Of a DNA stretch of 5,463 bases, positions 1 through 5,463 are shown piece by piece (the first letter of the stretch is position 1; every line of letters starts with the position of its first letter). This DNA comes from Oscillospiraceae bacterium (GTDB lineage: Bacteria; Bacillota; Clostridia; Oscillospirales; Ruminococcaceae), in NCBI GenBank assembly GCA_017410745.1, contig JAFPPJ010000484.1:1-5463 (forward strand), written 5' to 3'. A program made the translations under genes and the position numbers. The notes below the pieces were generated by a model. That model saw only the letters and a program-made list of their open reading frames with translations. It searched no databases and had not been told where the DNA came from.

Positions 1-2697
1 CAGCGGAAGATAAGAGTAGAGATCGTAGCGGAAGAAAGTGATCTGCCGCTTGAGACCAATCCATTAATATATACAATAAATGTAAAGCCGAATAATGAGA
101 AACCGCCGTCTTGTACCGAAGAAGGCCGTGTGGATTATGCATCGGGGTCAATAGGGGAGTTCAATGTTATCAATAATGGAAATACAGAGACCATAGAAAA
201 TATTTTTGACAGTGGATACGTTCCTGTTCCTGCCTTAGGTCACAACTATACTTCCGAGATAACGACACCGGCTACATGTGTGTCAACAGGAGTGATGAAA
301 TACACCTGCTCGCGCTGTCTGGACACTTATAATGATACAATACCGGTGATCGAGCATAACACCGCTGCTAACGGCTCTGCTATTACAGTGTCTTACGTGG
401 ATACAGAGCACGGTGGGACAATAGAAGCAACACTCACGATCGCTGCACCTGCTCTTGCGGCATATGGGGGCAGCGGCAGCGCAGGCGCAGTACTTGACGG
501 AACTGCCGATTTCAAAGCTGCGACCGGGATGAATGTTTCTGCATCAGATATCGTATATTCCGGAACTCTGTCGGACGGCACGGCATACGCAGAGAGCAGC
601 GAGCCACCCACGAATGCAGGCACATATTCTGCATCCATCACAGTGGACGGTGCGACCGCATCCGTTAACTATACCATATCCAAAGCTGATCCTGTGTATG
701 TGATACCCGAGTCTACTGCAACATATGGAGATACCCTTGCGGATGCAGCTCTTGCCGAAGGCTGGAAATGGGCAGATGATACACAGAAGGTCGGCGATGC
801 GGGGATCAATACTTTCTCAGCAGTTTACACTCCCGATGATAAAGTAAACTATAATACCGTGACCGCTGATGTGTCTGTGAAGGTAGAAAAGGCAGAGCCT
901 TCATACACTGCTCCGACAGCCATAGAGGGGCTTGAATACACAGGCAAGGCTCAGGCGCTCCTGACCGCAGGTTCTACAAGTGACGGCAAGATGCTGTACA
1001 GCTCCGACGGTGAAGGATTTACATCAGACATTCCCAAAGGCACAAATGCGGGGAGCTATACCGCATACTGGAAGGTGCAGGGCGATAAGAACCATCTCGA
1101 CAGCGAGGTAAATACCATAAGCGTGACTATTGCGCCTGCAGATGCGCAAGGCGCTCCTATACCAAATGTGCTCACCTATAACGGAAAGCCTCAGGAGCTT
1201 GTGAAGGCAGGCGAAGCAGAGGGCGGCGAGATGCAGTATGCTCTCGGAGAAGACGGTGACTATTCCGCAGACATACCCACCGCTGTCGATGCAGGCAGCT
1301 ATACCGTATACTACAAGATCAAGGGCGACTCTGATCACAACGATACCGAGCCTCAGGCAATGAATATCAGCATCGCAAAGGCACCGCAGGAAGCACCTGT
1401 TCTTGAGCACACCGATGAAACGGCGGCAGGCAAGAATGACGGTACTATCTCAGGCCTTGCAGAAGGCATGCAGATGAGCACCACAGGTGCAGAGGAAGAT
1501 TATACTGATGTGAGCGATACTGTGCTTACAGATCTTGCGCCCGGCACATACTATGTGCGCTATGCAGGGAATGATAACTTACTGGCGTCAGAAGCTGAAG
1601 CTGTAACCATAAAGGCCGGAAGAAATATCACAATAACCTTCGATACAGACGGGGGCACGGAGATACCGGCAATAACAGGCGCATACGGCACGGCAGTCAA
1701 TACTCCCGAAGACCCCGTAAAGGAAGGCTATGCCTTTGCAGGCTGGGATAGGGATATACCTGAGACAATGCCGGCTGAGGACATGACCGTCACGGCTCTA
1801 TGGAATATCAACAGCTATACTATAATATTCAATACCGATGGCGGCTCTCAAACAGCTCCGATAAACGCAGAATATGGTGCGGCTGTAACTGCTCCCGAAG
1901 ACCCCGTAAAGGAAGGCTTTGTCTTCGCAGGCTGGGATAAGGATATACCCGGGACGATGCCGGCTGAGAACATGACCATCAATGCTATATGGGAAAAAGC
2001 TTCCGATCCTTATATCGAACCTGAGATAGAGCCTAAGCCCGAGCCTGAGCCCGAAGAAGAACCGCATCCTTCCAAGTATACTTCTTACAGCACTTCATCC
2101 TATGGACCCTCCGCTCCTTCAACTACCACAATGCAGGACGCTTCCACCATATCCGTAACTATACCGCCTGTCTCACTCATTGATAACAAGAAAATCAGTG
2201 CTGAATATGTTAGCAGCAGAAGAATAAGGATCCGCTGGGACAAGATAGGCGGTGCGAAGAATTACTCTGTATATTATGTCGAAGGCAACAAGGAATACAA
2301 GATCGGTGAGACCACCAAAACGGTATACTATGTAAAAAATGCAATACCCGGCAAGGTCTATAAGTTCAGAGTGAAGTATACCACAAAGGACGGTATCTCC
2401 AAGCCGAGCAAGTCCCTGGAGATCAGCATCAAAAAGACTGCTGACAAGCCTGTCGTGTCCGCATCTGTGAAAAACAACAAGATCATTCTCAAGTGGACAA
2501 AAGTCTCGAATGCAGAGAAATATGCTGTCTATCGCCTGACCGCTGACGGTAAACTCAAATTGATCGCGAAGACAGATAAAACAAATATAGAGATAGTACC
2601 AGAGTCCACCGACAAGGGCTATGCTGTCAAGGCATTGGTAAATGGCAAGTGGACGAAAGTCACAAAGTCCGACATCGTGCCCGTAGTAGAAGAATAA
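1..2697 (+). CDS. Large modular extracellular/surface protein, 5'-truncated (Cys modules, Ig-like repeats, InlB B-repeats, two FN3 domains)
   Basis: The frame is open from base 1 to the TAA at 2695-2697 (898 codons), so the gene starts left of the window. The GTG at 130 is an internal Val codon within a module. Modules in order: a degenerate Cys module (about 100-237, CTEEGR); a second with GHNY and Cys at 277, 307 and 316 (YTCSRC); an Ig/MBG-like stretch (about 385-684); an ATYGDTLAD-type Ig-like unit (685-891); two YTGKAQ/YNGKPQ...AGSYT units (895-1383); a NDGTISGL...APGTYYVRYA unit (1384-1614); two InlB B-repeats (1621-1992); a Pro/Glu-rich linker (1999-2070) and a Ser/Thr/Tyr-rich one (2071-2139); two FN3-like domains (2191-2433, 2440-2688). 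It ends VVEE with no LPXTG motif or C-terminal membrane segment. Such mosaics are usually secreted adhesins, scaffolds or enzyme tails. The catalytic or binding part, if any, lies upstream, so the specific role is unknown. A terminator follows at once. Confidence 0.9.
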   Translation, partial: QRKIRVEIVAEESDLPLETNPLIYTINVKPNNEKPPSCTEEGRVDYASGSIGEFNVINNGNTETIENIFDSGYVPVPALGHNYTSEITTPATCVSTGVMKYTCSRCLDTYNDTIPVIEHNTAANGSAITVSYVDTEHGGTIEATLTIAAPALAAYGGSGSAGAVLDGTADFKAATGMNVSASDIVYSGTLSDGTAYAESSEPPTNAGTYSASITVDGATASVNYTISKADPVYVIPESTATYGDTLADAALAEGWKWADDTQKVGDAGINTFSAVYTPDDKVNYNTVTADVSVKVEKAEPSYTAPTAIEGLEYTGKAQALLTAGSTSDGKMLYSSDGEGFTSDIPKGTNAGSYTAYWKVQGDKNHLDSEVNTISVTIAPADAQGAPIPNVLTYNGKPQELVKAGEAEGGEMQYALGEDGDYSADIPTAVDAGSYTVYYKIKGDSDHNDTEPQAMNISIAKAPQEAPVLEHTDETAAGKNDGTISGLAEGMQMSTTGAEEDYTDVSDTVLTDLAPGTYYVRYAGNDNLLASEAEAVTIKAGRNITITFDTDGGTEIPAITGAYGTAVNTPEDPVKEGYAFAGWDRDIPETMPAEDMTVTALWNINSYTIIFNTDGGSQTAPINAEYGAAVTAPEDPVKEGFVFAGWDKDIPGTMPAENMTINAIWEKASDPYIEPEIEPKPEPEPEEEPHPSKYTSYSTSSYGPSAPSTTTMQDASTISVTIPPVSLIDNKKISAEYVSSRRIRIRWDKIGGAKNYSVYYVEGNKEYKIGETTKTVYYVKNAIPGKVYKFRVKYTTKDGISKPSKSLEISIKKTADKPVVSASVKNNKIILKWTKVSNAEKYAVYRLTADGKLKLIAKTDKTNIEIVPESTDKGYAVKALVNGKWTKVTKSDIVPVVEE
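100..357 (+). repeat. Two tandem Cys/His modules of the surface protein, first one degenerate
   Basis: The second module (235-357) reads GHNY...ATC...YTCSRC...IP.IEH, with cysteines at 277-279, 307-309 and 316-318. This is the common clostridial surface-protein module in which Cys residues and a flanking His could bind metal. The first (about 100-237) begins PPSCTEEGRVDY and ends VPALGH but lacks the CxxC pair, matching the metal-free variant of the module. The pairing is visible in the protein; the metal-binding role is inference. Confidence 0.6.
895..1383 (+). repeat. Two tandem Ig/MBG-like repeats of about 81 residues
   Basis: Two consecutive units share the pattern Y(T/N)GK.Q.L..AG....G.M.Y, then DIP...(N/D)AGSYT.Y.K..GD..H.D.E. 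The anchors YTGKAQ and YNGKPQ are 80 residues apart, and the NAGSYT and DAGSYT anchors 81 apart. The 10-base string at 1054-1063 recurs at 1297-1306, an offset of 243 bases. The DNA has otherwise diverged, so this is an old duplication under protein-level constraint. Such units usually act as extracellular spacers. Confidence 0.75.
1621..1992 (+). repeat. Two tandem InlB B-repeat / Listeria-Bacteroides repeats
   Basis: Copy 1 (1621-1803, 61 codons) and copy 2 (1804-1992, 63 codons) both run (I/Y)TI.F.TDGG...P...YG.AV..PEDPVKEG(Y/F).FAGWD.DIP.TMPAE.MT..A.W, the signature of the InlB B-repeat family (Flg_new). A 27-base string at 1703-1729 is identical to 1892-1918, an offset of 189 bases or 63 codons, and similarity continues through GWD.DIP.TMPAE. 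The B-repeat is a small beta-grasp-like extracellular unit found in adhesins. Its partner here is unknown. Confidence 0.88.
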
Positions 2698-2703
2698 GCT
2701 GAT

Positions 2704-2736
2704 GTTCTCCTGCCGTACTGCGGCAGGAGAACTTTT
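2704..2736 (+). terminator. Rho-independent terminator of the surface-protein gene
   Basis: A perfect 12-bp stem (2704-2715 pairs with 2721-2732, GTTCTCCTGCCG / CGGCAGGAGAAC) closes a 5-base loop and is followed by TTTT at 2733-2736. It begins 7 bases after the TAA of the surface-protein gene. Stem length, GC content and position make it a strong intrinsic terminator. The T-run is only four bases, so some readthrough into the glycerate kinase gene is possible. Confidence 0.9.
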
Positions 2737-2766
2737 GCGGACATGCAAGCGGATTTGTTCAAGTTT

Positions 2767-2774
2767 GAGGAGAG
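2767..2774 (+). promoter_or_regulatory. Ribosome binding site of the glycerate kinase gene
   Basis: GAGGAGAG contains AGGAG (2768-2772), 8 bases before the ATG at 2781. It decides the start: the nearer ATG at 2776 would be only 3 bases from AGGAG and meets TGA after two codons. No convincing -35/-10 pair is seen in the 44 bases between the terminator T-run and the start codon. Confidence 0.85.
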
Positions 2775-2780
2775 TATGGT

Positions 2781-3923
2781 ATGAGAGTACTGATAGCGAT
2801 AGATTCATTCAAGGGATGCATATCGTCAAAGGAAGCGGGAGAAGCGGTAAGAAAGGGCATCCTGAAAGCCTGTCCCGATAGTGAGGTGATCGTGAAGACC
2901 GTTTCCGATGGCGGTGAGGGCATGTCGGAGACGCTTATGAAAGCTCTTGAGTGCAGTGTGGTACATACTATGGTATCAGATCCGCTGCAAAGGAAGACTG
3001 ATGTTTCATACGGCTTTTGTGCAGAAAAGAAGCTGGCTGTCATGGAAATGGCTTCTGCCGCAGGCATCACTTTTCTTGATGAAAATGAAAAGGATCCGAT
3101 GGAGACCACCACCTATGGCGTTGGTGAGATGATAGCCGATGCTATTCACCGTGGAGCACGCGAGTTTATGATAGGTATAGGCGGGAGTGCGACGAATGAC
3201 GGCGGTATCGGGATGCTGCAGGCACTGGGCTTTGAGTTCTATGACGGTGAGGGAGGCAAGATAAGCCCTTGCGGTAAGGGCTTGAAGGATATTGCTGTGA
3301 TCGATGACAGTCATGTGCTCCCCGGTATCAGGGAGAGCCATTTCAGCATAGCCTGTGATGTGAATAATCCGCTGTGCGGTGAAAACGGCTGCTCTGCCGT
3401 ATTCGGGCCGCAGAAGGGTCTGCGCGGTGATGATATACCTATTATGGATATGTGGCTTGAAAACTATGCAGAAATCACGAAAGAAAAATACCCGGATGCT
3501 GATATGGATCATCCGGGAGCGGGTGCTGCAGGTGGCTTAGGTTTTGCTTTCAGGGCATATCTGAATGCGGAGCTCCTGCCGGGGATAGATATGGTCATCA
3601 GCAAGACAGGCATCGGCACGGAGATAAAAAAGGCAGATATCGTCATCACCGGTGAAGGATGCCTTGATGAGCAAAGTGTAATGGGCAAAGTGCCGGGAGG
3701 AATAGCGAAGGCTGCAAAGAAATATGATAAGACCGTCATAGCCTTTGCGGGAATGATAAAGGATGAAAAAGTATCATTCGCAGAATACGGCATAGATGCT
3801 TGTTTTCCCATAATCAGGAGGCCTAAGAGCCTAAGAGAGGCGATGGTGCCTGGAACGGCTGAAAGAGATCTGATGATAACAGCGGAACAGGTATTCAGAC
3901 TTATCGGAAAGATGTCGGAATGA
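2781..3923 (+). CDS. glxK: Glycerate kinase (GlxK/GarK family)
   Basis: This cytoplasmic enzyme phosphorylates D-glycerate with ATP to phosphoglycerate. GarK-type members make 2-phosphoglycerate, and some Firmicute homologues are annotated as 3-kinases, so the position is not settled here. It links glycerate and glyoxylate-derived carbon to lower glycolysis. Family signatures are in order: DSFKG (8-12), SDGGEG (42-47), TTYGVGEMI (110-118), GIGGSATNDGG (132-142), CDVNNPLCG (192-200), FGPQKG (208-213), PGAGAAGGLGF (245-255), and ADIVITGEGCLDEQS (285-299) followed by GKVPGGIA. The length of 380 residues is normal for the family and the gene looks intact. The residue after TGEG is Cys (294), where Arg or Lys is common. 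The start is set by AGGAG 8 bases upstream. A strong terminator separates it from the upstream gene, and the downstream gene is convergent, so it is probably transcribed alone, although no clear promoter is visible. The symbol is by family only. Confidence 0.96.
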   Translation: MRVLIAIDSFKGCISSKEAGEAVRKGILKACPDSEVIVKTVSDGGEGMSETLMKALECSVVHTMVSDPLQRKTDVSYGFCAEKKLAVMEMASAAGITFLDENEKDPMETTTYGVGEMIADAIHRGAREFMIGIGGSATNDGGIGMLQALGFEFYDGEGGKISPCGKGLKDIAVIDDSHVLPGIRESHFSIACDVNNPLCGENGCSAVFGPQKGLRGDDIPIMDMWLENYAEITKEKYPDADMDHPGAGAAGGLGFAFRAYLNAELLPGIDMVISKTGIGTEIKKADIVITGEGCLDEQSVMGKVPGGIAKAAKKYDKTVIAFAGMIKDEKVSFAEYGIDACFPIIRRPKSLREAMVPGTAERDLMITAEQVFRLIGKMSE

Positions 3924-3933
3924 ACATAAATAT

Positions 3934-3973
3934 TGACCCGATAACGCGATCTTCAAAGTGCGTTATCGGGTCA
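3934..3973. terminator. Convergent-gene hairpin, probable bidirectional terminator
   Basis: A perfect 14-bp inverted repeat (3934-3947 with 3960-3973, TGACCCGATAACGC / GCGTTATCGGGTCA) has a 12-base loop. It lies 10 bases after the glycerate kinase stop and 6 bases before the stop of the minus-strand gene, so it could end both transcripts. Neither flank has a proper T-run: the plus side reads TCGTTATCATTT and the minus side AATATTTATG. The hairpin is certain; its efficiency as an intrinsic terminator is inferred. Confidence 0.75.
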
Positions 3974-3979
3974 TCGTTA

Positions 3980-5440
3980 TCATTTGATATTCCTGCGCTC
4001 TTCTGCCAGCTTTATCACATTGTATGCGCCGTTATATATGCCTGCCTTGTTTGCGGTGCCGATACAGCTGCACATCATTTCAAGAATGTCGCTGTTTTTC
4101 TGCATCTCCTCTATCATAGCACAGGTCTCCGCAGGAGTGGTCATTTCATATGTGCCGTCGCCTATCTCTGCAGCGCGTATAGCACCCCATGCTTCATGAC
4201 CGCCGACGCGCTTTATCATGAGCTTTGGCACAGGATAGTAGGAAAGCTCTCCGGGCTTGGTGATAAGCACATCTGCGCAGCGTATAAGGAGATTTGTGGA
4301 ATATACTGCCGCAAAGATATCGGAATGACAGAATGCGTGTATCCCATATACATTCTTGTCAAGAGCATTTTCGGCAAATCTGCGTGTAGCTTCAAAATCA
4401 TCAAAATGCTCTTTCGTATATTTTCCGATACCCTTTATTTCTGCGCATATAGACTCCCATACATCTCTGTGGTCTCCGACATTGACAAAAAGGGCAGCCT
4501 GCTTTTTCCTTATATACGGTATCAGCTTTTTTATGACGGATATGAAGATATCCTTCTGTGCCCCTGCTCCTCCGACAGAAAGCAGCCAGCGCATGGGAGC
4601 GCCGTTCTTCGCCCTCGACAGACGTGCCTTATTATCCGTCTCTATATTGCTTACAAGTTCATGGTCGATATAGTGACCTGTAAAAGCGATATCCTCGGAC
4701 GGCATGGGGTGCAGTATACGGTCCTTGTCCATACCGCGAAGCATCCTGTAACCTATATATGTAGACGGGGTCTGTACTGTATGGAGCGCTCCTTCGGCAA
4801 GATGCAGCGCCATTGGCCAGTTATCGGGGATAACATTTATCACATCGGTGAGCCCTGCATGTACCGCAGCCTGTGCAGGCCATACATGAGCAGCGGCAAA
4901 CGGGATATCTGCGGGGATATCTGCGAACACGGGAGTCATGAGCTCTGCAGTCTTCTGATCCGAGCAGTTATATGATATCTGTCTGAAACCTTCACTGTTA
5001 AGAGGCTCCCACACCGCCTTGTTGAAGAGGGGTATCTGCTGGGAAAGCCTTGAACCCATGGAATACAACTTGTTCTGTCCTGCGATGACCTTGCCGCAGG
5101 TGGTGCCGTCTAATGAATGAAGATCGAACCAGTATGGGTCATAGCCCATAGAATAAGCGGCTGAGGCTATGGCCATAGATATACGGTAATGGCCGAAACC
5201 CATACGGATATTGCCGATTATGATGCTCTTCTCATCGAATTCGACTTCGGGTGTGTCGGATATGGAAAGTGACTTCACATTCCATATATCGCCTATTGCG
5301 GGGGCGGGAGCGGCTTTGAGGTGATATGTCACACCGGAATCGTCACCGTACTTTGAAATATGCCGTTCCTTTGCCTTCACTGCGTTATTATAGACAGCAG
5401 CGGGCATTTTGTTTCCGAATATGACTTTTGATCTATCCAT
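3980..5440 (-). CDS. GT-B-fold glycosyltransferase-like protein, MGDG synthase/UgtP-like, function unassigned
   Basis: A 486-residue protein with no signal peptide or membrane segment, probably cytoplasmic. Residues 1-71 form an extension rich in Lys, Ala and Asp with no recognised domain. The first Rossmann-like unit starts at about 72 (KSIIIGNIRMGFGHYRISMA), where GFGH (81-84) resembles the G.GH motif of MGDG synthases and UgtP. The linker to the second domain has LLSVGGAGAQKD (286-297). The C-terminal domain has CADVLITKPGELS (388-400), like the D..ITKPGG.T motif of GT28-type enzymes, then GGHEAWGA (413-420) at the place of their GQE..N motif. YYPVP replaces the usual acidic SEA-type segment. 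Family knowledge suggests sugar transfer from a nucleotide sugar; donor and acceptor cannot be named. The ATG at 5440 is chosen because an in-frame TGA sits upstream at 5459-5461. The gene is convergent with the glycerate kinase gene and shows no functional link to it. Confidence 0.85.
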   Translation of the reverse strand: MDRSKVIFGNKMPAAVYNNAVKAKERHISKYGDDSGVTYHLKAAPAPAIGDIWNVKSLSISDTPEVEFDEKSIIIGNIRMGFGHYRISMAIASAAYSMGYDPYWFDLHSLDGTTCGKVIAGQNKLYSMGSRLSQQIPLFNKAVWEPLNSEGFRQISYNCSDQKTAELMTPVFADIPADIPFAAAHVWPAQAAVHAGLTDVINVIPDNWPMALHLAEGALHTVQTPSTYIGYRMLRGMDKDRILHPMPSEDIAFTGHYIDHELVSNIETDNKARLSRAKNGAPMRWLLSVGGAGAQKDIFISVIKKLIPYIRKKQAALFVNVGDHRDVWESICAEIKGIGKYTKEHFDDFEATRRFAENALDKNVYGIHAFCHSDIFAAVYSTNLLIRCADVLITKPGELSYYPVPKLMIKRVGGHEAWGAIRAAEIGDGTYEMTTPAETCAMIEEMQKNSDILEMMCSCIGTANKAGIYNGAYNVIKLAEERRNIK

Positions 5441-5452
5441 AGTCTGCTGTTT

Positions 5453-5459
5453 CTCCTTT
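5453..5459 (-). promoter_or_regulatory. Ribosome binding site of the glycosyltransferase-like gene
   Basis: On the minus strand this reads AAAGGAG, 12 bases before the ATG at 5438-5440. The spacing is a little long but the match is strong. The next in-frame Met is codon 12, with no comparable site before it. The promoter would lie beyond the right edge. Confidence 0.75.
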
Positions 5460-5463
5460 CACA

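Noticed and set aside
1024..1410. Minus-strand open frame of 128 codons inside the surface-protein gene, with similar shorter ones at 393-641 and 1798-2067
   Set aside because: These are shadows of a repetitive coding region, with no ribosome site or protein family features seen.
895..1992. Regular repeats considered as a CRISPR array or satellite
   Set aside because: The repeats are in frame, of protein-domain length (about 61-81 codons), and conserved at the amino-acid level, so they are domain duplications.
2560..2588. TTGATC, 17-base spacer, AAATAT as a promoter for the glycerate kinase gene
   Set aside because: The -10 matches the consensus at only three of six bases, and the site is upstream of the strong terminator at 2704-2736.
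2755..2782. TTGTTC, 16-base spacer, TGGTAT as a promoter close to the glycerate kinase start
   Set aside because: The -10 would overlap the start codon, so the transcript would begin inside the gene and lack the AGGAG site.
2776..2784. ATG-GTA-TGA mini-frame overlapping the glycerate kinase start, possibly a leader or coupling device
   Set aside because: It is only 3 bases from AGGAG and two codons long; chance is the simpler explanation, and the ATG at 2781 has proper spacing.
2173..2808. Minus-strand open frame of 211 codons
   Set aside because: It lies antisense to the FN3 domains, crosses the terminator and the start of the glycerate kinase gene, and has a Cys/Leu-rich composition with no domain pattern.
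3920..4975. Plus-strand open frame of 351 codons whose ATG overlaps the glycerate kinase stop (ATGA), suggesting translational coupling
   Set aside because: It is antisense to the well-supported glycosyltransferase-like gene, runs straight through the 3934-3973 hairpin, and its product is an improbable mix rich in Cys, His and Tyr with no family motif.

Overview
The window looks like chromosomal DNA from an anaerobic gut or rumen Firmicute, most likely a Ruminococcus-like member of the Oscillospiraceae or a Lachnospiraceae relative. This is inferred from three things: middling GC with heavy use of ATA (Ile) and AGA/AGG codons; strong AGGAG ribosome sites; and a secreted mosaic protein built from modules typical of these clostridia (GH...C...C..C modules, YTGK/NAGSY Ig-like repeats, InlB B-repeats, C-terminal fibronectin type III domains). 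No marker gene fixes the species.

Layout. (1) Positions 1-2697, plus strand: the 3' part of a large modular extracellular protein. The frame is open to the left edge, so its true start, and any signal peptide, lie outside the window. (2) Positions 2704-2736: a strong intrinsic terminator for that gene. (3) Positions 2781-3923, plus strand: a complete glycerate kinase of the GlxK/GarK type with its own ribosome site. (4) Positions 3934-3973: a perfect 14-bp hairpin between two convergent genes, probably a bidirectional terminator. (5) Positions 3980-5440, minus strand: a complete 486-residue GT-B-fold glycosyltransferase-like protein that loosely resembles the MGDG synthase/UgtP group but has a long N-terminal extension and diverged motifs. 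Its ribosome site is at 5453-5459 and its promoter lies beyond the right edge.

The three genes do not look like one pathway. The first two are codirectional but separated by a strong terminator, and the third is convergent. There are no RNA genes, CRISPR arrays, insertion sequences or phage features. Non-coding DNA is limited to short gaps (2698-2780, 3924-3979, 5441-5463), so no gene-free stretch exceeds 300 bases. I see no clear new multi-gene system. The least explained item is the minus-strand glycosyltransferase-like protein; the mosaic surface protein is the next most interesting.
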